Assembly (NCBI RefSeq): GCF_000380565.1 | Contig: NZ_AQYJ01000023.1 | Location: 248,001-312,000, forward strand | Direction: 5' to 3' | DNA: 64,000 nucleotides | Source of the DNA: Microbulbifer variabilis ATCC 700307 | GTDB lineage: Bacteria; Pseudomonadota; Gammaproteobacteria; Pseudomonadales; Cellvibrionaceae | Shown: positions 40,885 to 49,438 of the stretch, one piece after another | How the letters are laid out: every line of letters begins with the position of its first letter | Position numbering within the stretch: the first letter of the stretch is position 1 | Notes under the pieces: generated by a model | Told to the model about the DNA's origin: nothing | What the model saw: the letters and a program-made list of their open reading frames with translations, nothing else | Databases searched by the model: none | Program-made: the position numbers and the translations under genes

Positions 40885-43611
40885 ATGTTGCTATCAAAAG
40901 GTAATCTTGTACTAGCTGCCTGTCTTGCAGTACTAGGCTGCAAGGATTCGGGGGACTCTGGAGGGAGGCAGGTGTTAGAACCCAGGGGTTCGCAAGTAGA
41001 CTTAAGCCAAACGTCGGCTGGTTTTTTTGCGCACTATACCCGTGTCAACTCAGTAGATATTCCGGAAAAGATCACAGGACCTTATGCTGACATTATTGTG
41101 AACCTTGAAGGGAAAGGTAAGCTTGTTTTTGCTCGTGATCATAGTTATCGGCCTGTTTGGCACTTTGGAAAAAATTCTAATCCTGTAGCGCATTTGGCTG
41201 ATATTTCGAGTGATGCCAATACTCGCTTTGATAAATCAAATGACTTTTCTTATGTTCGTATTTTAGAGCAGTCAGATGAAAAGGTTGTTATTCATTGGCG
41301 TTACTTCCCGAAAGCTAATGCGAAAATGGGGCGAGATCCCGAAGGGGTAGTCCATGAGATATATACGATTACTCGAGATGGCAATGTAACCAGGTTATAC
41401 CGGCCAGGCACTGATACCATCACAGGCTGGGATGTGCGTCGAGGGGCTATTATTCAGACTATGCGTCTCACGGAAAATGGCATAGCCGATGTACAAAATA
41501 AGTCTGGAGAGCTACAGGCAGGTGTGTCTCAGGGTAATGGGAATACGATAGTTAATTATACTCCCCCTGCCTTACCAGTGGCGCATTGGAAGTTTGATGA
41601 GGGGGAGGGCACGAGTACTGTTGAGAGCTTGAAATCAGCGACTGGATATATTGACAGCCACGGGGGTGATTGGGTCGCTGGTGTGTCTGGTTCGGCCCTT
41701 TTTTTTGACGGTTATAGATCAGCAGTGGTGGTCGCGCAGGATGAGGCACCCATATTTAAGGAGGCTCTTTCTATTGAAGCCTGGATTAATCTAGCCGCTT
41801 ATCCATGGAATAATGCTCCTATCATTCACCAGTCAGATAATATGGGAAATGAGGGGTATTATTTTGGAGTAAGTTCTGACGGTAAGCTGCTTTTTACGGT
41901 AAATGGAAAAACTTTAACTTCTGATAGTGTAATCCCAGTTAATCAGTGGATTCATGTTGGTGTTTCTGCAGAAAAGAGTTTGTCGCTCTATATCAATGGT
42001 GTTTTAGATAAAAGCCAATCTTATGATGTCAATTTTTCAATTCCAGATATGCCAATGATTGTTGGAATGAATAATTCACCTTTACCAGCAACAGATGGAG
42101 TTCGGGAGAGTGAATTGAATGAATTCAATCATTTCTCCAGTATATTCGGTATTGAGGGGGCAATAGACGAGATTGCCATTTATAAGCACTCTCTGACTTC
42201 TAAGGATTTTGATGATAGCTACAACGGTTTTTTATTGGCACAAAAGAAAGCTCCAGATCCTGGTTTTACGAAGCGGCAATTGCCAGACCTTGAAAAATAC
42301 CCCCAGAAGTTTGGTGGGATTTATACAAAGTTAGACTTTCATGATGCTTGGGATAACCTATGGAGGGTTACGGACAACGAAGATATTGTAGTCCGATTCG
42401 ATAATAAGCCGATCAGTTATGTATATTGGCGAGGAACATCACACGGCATGAACTTGGTGACAGATAATCGGTGGATGTCTGATCAAAGTGTGGAACTGGT
42501 GATTCCCGATCCGGATGATCCTGAAACCCCAGCTTCAGTCAACCCAATTGTTTCTTTGGCTGAACACATGTCTGATAAGGCCGCTCTACGCACCCATGTT
42601 CGTATGATTGAAAATACTCCTGCACGGGTTAAAGTTCACTGGCGTTATGCTGCCGCAGATGTATTTGATTTACTCGTTTTGGATACTGCTTATATTGATG
42701 AGGTGCATACAATTTATCCCGATGGGGTGGCAATCCGGGATGTTTTTTACCATCCTGCAGCTGATGAAGGTGGCGTAGAATTTTATCAGGACTTCCAATG
42801 GTTACTAGGACCGGGTCAAAAAGCTGAGGACTTTCTGAATTATAATGCAGTTTCGATTGCGGGGCTTACGGGTGACTCCTCTGATATCATTTATCCTATA
42901 TCCTTAGACAGGCCTGGTGATGGAGTGGACCCCAGTCCTTTGCCCGGTAATATTGCGGTGCTCAATAGCCAAACTAACTGGAAGGTCTTTGGAGTAAGTC
43001 AGGCAGGTGGTTTTTTCCCCTCTGCTAATGAGGAGAGTTCAAAGCATATAGATTTCCTGGGAGGTATTTTTCCGTTTGCAGGCCCTTGGAATCATTGGCC
43101 AATAGCTCAAATTCCTTCCGATGGTCGATTCTCCGTTGCCAATGATAGAGTTTCTCACTTTGCGGTTGGTAATCTAGAGGCCTTTGAATATGGTTCTGGA
43201 TCTATGATGTATGGCTTTACCCAGGGAACACCGGTTGATTTACAGGGCTTGGCAAGTTCATGGATTTCTCCACCTGTAATAGATGCGGTTCAAGGTGTTA
43301 AGGGCAATGTAATTAATTTTATCACTGATGAAAGAGCCTATAGCCTGACATCAGATGGGGTATCAGGAGATATTTCTTTGATAGTGAAGGCTAATGATAG
43401 TAGTCCTTTGGTAAATCCATCACTAATTATTCGCGAATGGGGAACAAGCAAAACTCCGAGAGTAAAATTCAATGGCAAAGTACTATCCGATGTAAAATTG
43501 GGTATTATCAGAGATACAGATGGATCCCAGACTTTGATTGTGTGGTTACCTGTGACGGCAATCACGGATTCATCCATTGAAATTGTTCGTAATTCTGTTG
43601 GTGAGAGTTAA
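40885..43611 (+). CDS. large LamG-domain lipoprotein with duplicated flanking modules
   Basis: A 908-aa lipoprotein: lipobox VLGC with Cys19, then a linker. Residues about 230-440 form a LamG/concanavalin-like lectin domain (PVAHWKFDEGEG, LSIEAWINL, QWIHVGVSAEKSLSLYINGV, GAIDEIAIYKHSL). It sits between two mutually similar modules: DIIVNLEG..KVVIHWRYFP..HEIYTITRDGNVTR (about 69-170) and DIVVRFDN..RVKVHWRYAA..DEVHTIYPDGVAIR (about 500-618). The last 270 residues are a further beta-rich part. The ATG follows GGAGGAAAG. No catalytic residues are identifiable; carbohydrate binding or a lyase-like role is possible. AT-rich codon use suggests transfer. Confidence 0.8.
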   Translation: MLLSKGNLVLAACLAVLGCKDSGDSGGRQVLEPRGSQVDLSQTSAGFFAHYTRVNSVDIPEKITGPYADIIVNLEGKGKLVFARDHSYRPVWHFGKNSNPVAHLADISSDANTRFDKSNDFSYVRILEQSDEKVVIHWRYFPKANAKMGRDPEGVVHEIYTITRDGNVTRLYRPGTDTITGWDVRRGAIIQTMRLTENGIADVQNKSGELQAGVSQGNGNTIVNYTPPALPVAHWKFDEGEGTSTVESLKSATGYIDSHGGDWVAGVSGSALFFDGYRSAVVVAQDEAPIFKEALSIEAWINLAAYPWNNAPIIHQSDNMGNEGYYFGVSSDGKLLFTVNGKTLTSDSVIPVNQWIHVGVSAEKSLSLYINGVLDKSQSYDVNFSIPDMPMIVGMNNSPLPATDGVRESELNEFNHFSSIFGIEGAIDEIAIYKHSLTSKDFDDSYNGFLLAQKKAPDPGFTKRQLPDLEKYPQKFGGIYTKLDFHDAWDNLWRVTDNEDIVVRFDNKPISYVYWRGTSHGMNLVTDNRWMSDQSVELVIPDPDDPETPASVNPIVSLAEHMSDKAALRTHVRMIENTPARVKVHWRYAAADVFDLLVLDTAYIDEVHTIYPDGVAIRDVFYHPAADEGGVEFYQDFQWLLGPGQKAEDFLNYNAVSIAGLTGDSSDIIYPISLDRPGDGVDPSPLPGNIAVLNSQTNWKVFGVSQAGGFFPSANEESSKHIDFLGGIFPFAGPWNHWPIAQIPSDGRFSVANDRVSHFAVGNLEAFEYGSGSMMYGFTQGTPVDLQGLASSWISPPVIDAVQGVKGNVINFITDERAYSLTSDGVSGDISLIVKANDSSPLVNPSLIIREWGTSKTPRVKFNGKVLSDVKLGIIRDTDGSQTLIVWLPVTAITDSSIEIVRNSVGES

Positions 43612-43642
43612 TCTTCTTATTGGTTGTTGCATTTTAAGAATA

Positions 43643-43680
43643 AGCAGAATAGCCGTACCATTGTATGGCTATTCTGCTTT
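43643..43680 (+). terminator. terminator hairpin after the LamG lipoprotein gene
   Basis: A 12-bp perfect stem, AGCAGAATAGCC with GGCTATTCTGCT (43667-43678), is followed by a short TT. It lies between convergent genes and may serve both. Confidence 0.7.
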
Positions 43681-43733
43681 GTAAGTGGAAATTATCTGTA
43701 TAGAATTTTTAACTTCCTTGTACGGATAAATAT

Positions 43734-45524
43734 TCAATATAATTCACTGAATTTACTTTCCTGAGAATTTAATGAATGGGCGGGATGTGGATCTGTGATT
43801 GAAGGGATATCTATCTGTATCTTTAATCCATTGCAGTTAGCTAGGTGAATCTTAGCTTTGTGCAAATTACAAACAGCCAAAACAAGACTTAATCCAAGTC
43901 CATTACCTTTTGTATGCCTATGCGATTCCAACCGGTAAAATCGCTCAAAGACCTTTTTATGATCATCTTCTGGAATTCCCGGACCGCTATCGTGTAGCTG
44001 CAATTGAAGATTCTCCCTACCTTGTTGAGGTTGAGCTGAAAGCCTAATATCCAGTTTGCCACTTCCTGGTGCGTACTTAATTATATTGTCAAATAGGTTT
44101 GCAATAGACTGAGACCATTGGTTTTTATCTCCAAAGATCATATGTTGGTCATCAATCAAAGTAACGGATGGAAGTATTCCCTGATCATGAAAAATCGGTT
44201 CATAGACTTCTACCAGGGTTTTAAGAAGGTTATGAAGCGAAAAGTGCCGAAATGCTGACCTTTGTGCTCCTTGCTCAATTTGCGAGATTCTGAGTAACGC
44301 ATTAAAGCACTCGATGATCCTGTCGTTTTCATTAATAATGGCTTCGATAGTATCTTTATCTGGTTTTTCTATATGCAATAATAGTTCTAGCTGGCCTCGT
44401 AGCCGAGAAAGTGGGGACTTCAAGTCATGGGCAATATTGTCGGAAACTTGTTTTATTCCCATCATCAATTGTTGGATTTTGTCCAGCATTGTATTGATAT
44501 GTATAGATAACTGATCATAGTCTCCGCCATTACTATTATATGGGATCCGTTTGTCCAGATCTCCAGACATAATTTGGCGGCATACTTTGTTAATCTCGCT
44601 TATTCTTCTGACTGCTTGCCTAGATACAAGATATCCACAAATTAGGCTAATAATTGCAGTGATCAGAAGTCCGTAAAAAATAACAGAGTTAAGACTTTTC
44701 AATAGGTGATATTCTTGGGTGAAATCCTTCCCCAGTATTAGTTCTCCCCCGTCACTTAGTAGGGAAGTTCTTGCTAGGCATATGTGCTGTTCATCTTCTT
44801 GACCAAATGTAGAGTCTGGATTGTAGGTTGCCGTGTAGGTAGACTTATAGTTCTTGCTTTGTGGGGAAATTCCTTCGATATTACTAAGTATAATATTTCC
44901 CTTCGCGTCTTGAAGTTTTACACAGAGATCCTCTGTATCTAGAAAATACTCTGTCTCAATGTAATATTTTGCGAGTAGTGTTGCATCTATGTGGCGTTTC
45001 TTATGATATTGGGGCCAATGGCTAAATCGCTCATCAGTAATGTTGTCTACATAATCGTGAAAATCTTCGGGGAATTCACTATTAAGTAGATGCCAGATTA
45101 GGTTGGCGGGAATTTTTTCTAGTGGGGGATTGATATTCTCTCCCAGTGCGAATAATCGCCCTTGAATAGCAAGTTTCTCCTGATTGCTTAAGCTGCTTTT
45201 ATTTAAAAGATTTTTGAAGTAGTGTGTGTAGTCGCTAGTGAATTTTGATGGTGAAGTGTGGTTGTTAATGAAATTTCTAGGTTTTACATTTTTAAAGTTT
45301 GGAAATATATCAGGGTGAAAAAACTCTAGATCATTGATTTCCGCAATAGATTCTTTTGTTATATTTTCAATTTTATGAAATGTTGGATTTGCCAACGATT
45401 GTTTTGTGATTAAATAGATGCTTGCCAATGAAATACTGGAGCTAAGGCAGACGCAGCTGAATGTGATAATTGCCAGTCTGAAACTGGAGCTTTTATGTAG
45501 CTTAATTTTTTTTGCGAAGGACAT
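43734..45524 (-). CDS. sensor histidine kinase with a large periplasmic domain
   Basis: A 596-aa membrane kinase. Helices at about 17-40 and 281-301 enclose a periplasmic sensor region of about 240 residues that I cannot assign to a known domain. A HAMP linker follows (ISEINKVCRQIMSGDLDKRI), then the H-box NIAHDLKSPLSRLRG with phospho-acceptor His366, N-box NLFDNIIKYA (476-485), G1 DSGPGIP (512-518), and G2 GNGLGLSL (540-547). It overlaps the regulator gene by 23 bp and is cotranscribed with it. AT-rich like the rest of the island; the neighbouring lipoprotein is a candidate target, by inference. Confidence 0.9.
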   Translation of the reverse strand: MSFAKKIKLHKSSSFRLAIITFSCVCLSSSISLASIYLITKQSLANPTFHKIENITKESIAEINDLEFFHPDIFPNFKNVKPRNFINNHTSPSKFTSDYTHYFKNLLNKSSLSNQEKLAIQGRLFALGENINPPLEKIPANLIWHLLNSEFPEDFHDYVDNITDERFSHWPQYHKKRHIDATLLAKYYIETEYFLDTEDLCVKLQDAKGNIILSNIEGISPQSKNYKSTYTATYNPDSTFGQEDEQHICLARTSLLSDGGELILGKDFTQEYHLLKSLNSVIFYGLLITAIISLICGYLVSRQAVRRISEINKVCRQIMSGDLDKRIPYNSNGGDYDQLSIHINTMLDKIQQLMMGIKQVSDNIAHDLKSPLSRLRGQLELLLHIEKPDKDTIEAIINENDRIIECFNALLRISQIEQGAQRSAFRHFSLHNLLKTLVEVYEPIFHDQGILPSVTLIDDQHMIFGDKNQWSQSIANLFDNIIKYAPGSGKLDIRLSAQPQQGRENLQLQLHDSGPGIPEDDHKKVFERFYRLESHRHTKGNGLGLSLVLAVCNLHKAKIHLANCNGLKIQIDIPSITDPHPAHSLNSQESKFSELY

Positions 45525-46179
45525 AGCCGGCCCCCCTTACTGTGTGAATAAGAGGACTGTCCTGAGATTGGTCAACTTTCTTTCTCAATCTGCTTACGTG
45601 CACTTCTACTACATTAGTTTTCGGGTCAAAATGAAGATCCCAGACTTGCTCCAAAAGCATTGTTTTTGTAACAATTTGACCTTCATGTCTCATAAGATAT
45701 TCCAGGAGTTTGAATTCCTGGGTTAATAGTTCAATACTACGGCCTCTGCGTTGTGCCTTCCTTGTTAAGAGATTGAGCTCAAGGTCTGAAACAATAAGGA
45801 ATTCGCAGGTGTTGGACTGAGGTTGGCGCCTACCAATGACTTCGACTCTGGCTAAAAGTTCTGCAAAAGAAAAAGGTTTGGAAAGGTAGTCATCACATCC
45901 ACTACGTAAACCCTCTACGCGATGGTCGACGTCTCCGAGGTTACTTAGCATTAAAACTGGTGTACTGATTTCCATTCCCCGCAGGGATTTTAATAGTTTT
46001 AACCCATCCATACCAGGAAGCATTCGGTCAAGGATTATTACATCAAAATTTTCGATGCTGGCTTGAATTAACCCTGTTTTTCCATTATGGCATAGCTCTA
46101 CACCATGCCCTTCCTGACTAAGGCCCTTGTGAAGGTAATGACTTAATTTGATGTCGTCTTCTATTATAAAGATTCGCAT
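45502..46179 (-). CDS. OmpR-family response regulator
   Basis: A 225-aa regulator: receiver domain with acidic pocket EDD (7-9), phospho-acceptor Asp in FDVIILDRMLPGMDGL (about residue 52), switch Ser in PVLMLSNLG and Lys in YLSKPF. A winged-helix DNA-binding domain follows (about 127-222), with LLTQEFKLLEYLMRHEGQIV, VEVHVSRLRKKVD and HTVRGAGYVL. In the receiver the usual T/S-A pair reads SN, a mild variation. First gene of the two-component operon. Confidence 0.95.
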   Translation of the reverse strand: MRIFIIEDDIKLSHYLHKGLSQEGHGVELCHNGKTGLIQASIENFDVIILDRMLPGMDGLKLLKSLRGMEISTPVLMLSNLGDVDHRVEGLRSGCDDYLSKPFSFAELLARVEVIGRRQPQSNTCEFLIVSDLELNLLTRKAQRRGRSIELLTQEFKLLEYLMRHEGQIVTKTMLLEQVWDLHFDPKTNVVEVHVSRLRKKVDQSQDSPLIHTVRGAGYVLRKKN

Positions 46180-47057
46180 ATATCTTTAGCTGGTAAATAG
46201 TTTTGGTTGCCGGTTATTTGTTGATCGAGTTGTTTTTTTAAGGTTTTCTGATTTGCCTCAGACTAAGCCATGTACATATGGTGAATATAAAAACGTAACT
46301 AAATATTGCTAGGCACTTTCAGCCTTTTAGATATGAAAAGACTTAATTAAAAGTGACAAATGCTATTTTTACACCATTCTGAAGAACTGGAAGTAGTGAA
46401 GTCTTTCTAGTTTTTTGTTTGTGGAGAACACTAACAAAAAAAGAGTTGTTAGGCTAAAACTGCGTCTTAAGTTGTGTGTTAAGTGTGCTTCATACCCCTT
46501 GTAATATCAATGCTATGTGGATCAGGTATTGATAGAATACCCTTTTGGTTAAGCTCACCTTGGTGTAAACAGTGCATTAAAAATGACCTGTAATCTATCG
46601 GGAAATTTAGAGGCTGTTAAAAAGCTTTGGTTCACGGAGTTACAGCAAATGACTCAATTGAGGTAGTAGTTCTTGCTCTCCAGAGTAGACAGACGTGAGA
46701 CCAGGAAGTCAAAGGATCGGAAAAACATGAGTAACGATAGCTTGACTGCACTGAGTTTTAATATGGATGAAGTGCACGAGGGTAATGATCACCGCTATTG
46801 ATAGGTACTTGAGAAAATTATCCCGTTTATACCGAAAGGAGCGCCTTCCGAATTCCTGGGGTTGCAGTTTCAAGGTCCGCAGAACGGGAAACGAGATCTT
46901 GAGCTTGTTTCGATGTTTCTGCGAAACTCTTAGAGTAGGGTGAAGGTATGCCTTTGGATGATGGCATGTTTGGATAGTCAACCGGCACAATCGGATTCTT
47001 AGCTGGCGTCTTTAGCTTATATACTGATTCCAAGATTAACGCTTGGGAGACAGTTAA
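46180..47057. other. long AT-rich intergenic region with a weak short ORF
   Basis: Nearly 880 bp. It must hold the leftward promoter of the two-component operon and the rightward promoter of the SDR gene. A 24-codon frame (ATG 46727 to TGA 46801, MSNDSLTALSFNMDEVHEGN...) follows a purine-rich GGATCGGAAAAAC and could be a short peptide or a gene remnant. Two overlapping minus-strand frames (46709-46990, 46827-47033) lack protein-like features. Otherwise I see nothing, and decayed DNA is likely. Confidence 0.4.
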
Positions 47058-47831
47058 ATGGAAACGGCACTTATTACAGGAGCCTCAGGTGGTATTGGCC
47101 TTGAGTTGGCCAGGATACATGCGGCTAAGGGCGGCAACCTGGTTCTGGTCGCTCGGTCTGAGGGGAAGCTTTCAGCACTCAAACAGCAGCTGGAGAAGGA
47201 TTTTGGTATCCAGGCAATGGTTATTGCTGAAGATCTTTCCGACCCTTTGTCCGCACAGAGAATTTTTGAGCGAACCCAAAGCGAGGGTGTGGAGGTTGGT
47301 ACCCTTATCAATAATGCGGGATTTGGTGGTCACGGTCTCTTCTATCAGCGAGATCTGGAAGCTGAGCAGGGTATGATGCAGGTGAATATGGTTTCCCTAA
47401 CCAATCTCACCCACCTGTATGTCAAAGGCATGGTTGCCCGCAATAGTGGGCATATCCTTAATGTTTCATCCACGGCATCTTTTATGCCCGGTCCTTTACA
47501 GGCGGTTTACTACGCAACTAAAGCCTATGTGACTTCCTTTAGCCAAGCCTTGGCGGAAGAATTGAAGGGCACAGGTGTAACAGTAACCGCTTTATGTCCG
47601 GGCGCTGTTGCGACTGGGTTTGTAGCGGCTGGTGATCTTCAGGGAGTAGATATCTGGAAGAACGCCCGTTCAGCAGAATCCGTTGCTAAATGTGGTTACG
47701 GGGCTATGGAACGTGGGGATTTGGTTGCTTTTAATGAGAAGCGGCTTAAAGTATTTCTGAATTGGATAATGCCATTACTGCCCCGTAAAATGGTGTTGAA
47801 ATTTTCCCGCCAGACGATGGAAAAATCTTGA
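47058..47831 (+). CDS. short-chain dehydrogenase/reductase
   Basis: A 257-aa SDR of the DltE/YqjQ-like group. TGASGGIGLELA at about 7-18 binds the cofactor; LINNAGFGGHG, LNVSSTASFMPGP (Ser) and YYATKAYVTSFSQAL (Tyr and Lys) are the catalytic elements, and ALCPGAVATGF follows. A hydrophobic C-terminal segment (VFLNWIMPLLPRKMVL) may associate with membrane. The AraC-type gene begins directly at its stop (TGATTG), so the two are likely cotranscribed. Confidence 0.88.
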   Translation: METALITGASGGIGLELARIHAAKGGNLVLVARSEGKLSALKQQLEKDFGIQAMVIAEDLSDPLSAQRIFERTQSEGVEVGTLINNAGFGGHGLFYQRDLEAEQGMMQVNMVSLTNLTHLYVKGMVARNSGHILNVSSTASFMPGPLQAVYYATKAYVTSFSQALAEELKGTGVTVTALCPGAVATGFVAAGDLQGVDIWKNARSAESVAKCGYGAMERGDLVAFNEKRLKVFLNWIMPLLPRKMVLKFSRQTMEKS

Positions 47832-48848
47832 TTGCGAGTAGACCCGGTAATGACCAAGCGCGCAGCTAAATTTCTGGTATCCCCCAGCTGGAAGCTGATG
47901 TTACACGATATGAATATCGACTCAGCCATGGCTCTGGCTTATGCCGGGTTACCTGCAGATCTATTGCAGCGAGAGTCTGTGACACTTACTCCAATAGAGT
48001 ACTTCCGCTTTTGGTGTGGTATAGATCAGGCCTCAAAGGATAGGCCGCTACCGCTCTTGTTGGCGGAGCATCTTACAGCTGAATCGTTTGATCCCCCTGT
48101 GTTTGCGAGTTTGTGTAGTGCAAACCTAAATCAAGCCCTATTGCGGATACAGCAGTATAAACCCTTGATTGGTCCCATGGATTTGCACCTGGATATTACC
48201 GAAGAATACACAAAGCTCAATTTAGAGTGCTATGGAAGTGACGGTAATATTCCTACTGCTTTGGGGCTAAGCGAATTAATTTTCTATATCCGCCTGGCCC
48301 GGTTGGGAACCCGGGAGAAAATTCGGCCATTGGAATTGGCGTTACCACAGTTACCAGAAGATCAAACGCCTTATAGAGAGTTTTTCGGTTGCTCAATTAA
48401 GCAATCAGATCGGGTACGAATTTGTTTCTCGGCGCAAGATGCGCAAAAGCCATTCCTGACCGCCAATATGCCTATGTGGGATTTTTTTGAGGGCAAATTA
48501 AGTCAGCAGTTAAAAGACTTGGATCGCGAAGCAACAATGGGAGACCGGGTAGGCTCTGTATTGATAGAACTCTTACCAGCGGGTGAGAGTTCTATCGAAT
48601 CTGTCTCTGAGCGTTTATCTATCAGTAAAAGAACTTTACAGCGAAAACTTGGGGAGGAGAACCAAACCTTTCAGACAGTGTTACAGGAAGTCAGGTCAAA
48701 TTTGGCCGATCACTATCTTGCCAGGTCCAGCCTACATTTGGGAGAGATCTCCTTTATGCTTGGGTTTAAGGAGCCCAATTCATTTATTCGAGCCTACCGA
48801 GGTTGGAAAGGAATAACACCATTACAATATCGGGATTCGATTGATTAG
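47832..48848 (+). CDS. AraC-family transcriptional regulator
   Basis: A 338-aa regulator read from TTG 47832, or 332 aa from ATG 47850 (MTKRAAKFLVSPSW). An N-terminal ligand domain of the Arabinose_bd type (about 20-215, LPADLLQRESVTLTPIEYFRFW) is followed by a C-terminal AraC helix-turn-helix pair (SSIESVSERLSISKRTLQRKL and GEISFMLGFKEPNSFIRAYRGW, ending TPLQYR). It resembles OruR/MmsR-like regulators. Being adjacent to an SDR suggests it controls that enzyme, possibly in response to a lipid or alcohol; inference. Confidence 0.9.
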   Translation: MRVDPVMTKRAAKFLVSPSWKLMLHDMNIDSAMALAYAGLPADLLQRESVTLTPIEYFRFWCGIDQASKDRPLPLLLAEHLTAESFDPPVFASLCSANLNQALLRIQQYKPLIGPMDLHLDITEEYTKLNLECYGSDGNIPTALGLSELIFYIRLARLGTREKIRPLELALPQLPEDQTPYREFFGCSIKQSDRVRICFSAQDAQKPFLTANMPMWDFFEGKLSQQLKDLDREATMGDRVGSVLIELLPAGESSIESVSERLSISKRTLQRKLGEENQTFQTVLQEVRSNLADHYLARSSLHLGEISFMLGFKEPNSFIRAYRGWKGITPLQYRDSID

Positions 48849-48956
48849 GCGACTAAAGTTATTTCTGGTAATAAAATTTAGTCGATTTTCTTTCGATTGT
48901 AGGTCTTACCGATGCACAATTCGAGAATATCAAAAATAAAAGATCTACTGGATTTG

Positions 48957-49262
48957 TTACCTGGCTGGACGATCAGCAAAAATTATTCCGTTATCTGGAT
49001 TTACTTCCAGAGCTCTTAGTTCTCCTTGATACACGGCTTGTATTTTCCAGCGACCACCAACAAACCGCATACTGGTTATAGGTTTGAATCCCAGACTGTA
49101 GAGTTTTGCCCTAATAGTTGATGGATCAAGTGCGATTACCGAAGGGGTCGCCCCGTAAAGGTCGGGGCTATCATAGATAGGTGCTGGTTTATTAGGGTCT
49201 ATCCCCGGGGGGATTGGATTGGTCAAGTTGCTCACGAGCACAACGGTTGTAATAAAACTCAC
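48957..49262 (-). CDS. small PepSY-like exported protein
   Basis: Read from GTG 49262, with GGAG 6 bp upstream, it gives 101 aa: a short hydrophobic N-terminus (SFITTVVLVSN) and a C-terminal PepSY-like unit (STIRAKLYSLGFKPI, RWKIQAVYQGELRALEVNPD). The open frame runs upstream to 49403, but that part crosses the terminator of the neighbouring dehydrogenase gene, so it is not used. The core is clearly related to the protein at 51107-51373 (GRWKIEAYKG, DLEVDPNSAEVLSD). PepSY proteins are exported and often inhibit or bind peptidases; role here unknown. Confidence 0.7.
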   Translation of the reverse strand: MSFITTVVLVSNLTNPIPPGIDPNKPAPIYDSPDLYGATPSVIALDPSTIRAKLYSLGFKPITSMRFVGGRWKIQAVYQGELRALEVNPDNGIIFADRPAR

Positions 49263-49357
49263 ATGAGGCTCCACACTACATAAAAGCCATATACTTAGTG
49301 TGGACAGGGGATGATCGTAGCGCCAGTGCTTAGGGGGGTATTTTTGGGTTTCCTTGC

Positions 49358-49391
49358 CAAAAAAATACCCCGGCAATGAGTTTTGCCGGGG
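49358..49391 (-). terminator. Rho-independent terminator of the aldehyde dehydrogenase gene
   Basis: On the minus strand, CCCCGGCAA (49383-49391) pairs with TTGCCGGGG (49368-49376), followed by TATTTTTTT. Confidence 0.92.
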
Positions 49392-49438
49392 CAATAAAAT
49401 CAATTAGCGGTTAAAAATTTTACAAATGTATCTTGCGG

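Noticed and set aside
46709-47033. Two overlapping minus-strand frames upstream of the SDR gene
   Set aside because: They overlap in different frames, lack ribosome sites and have no recognisable motif.
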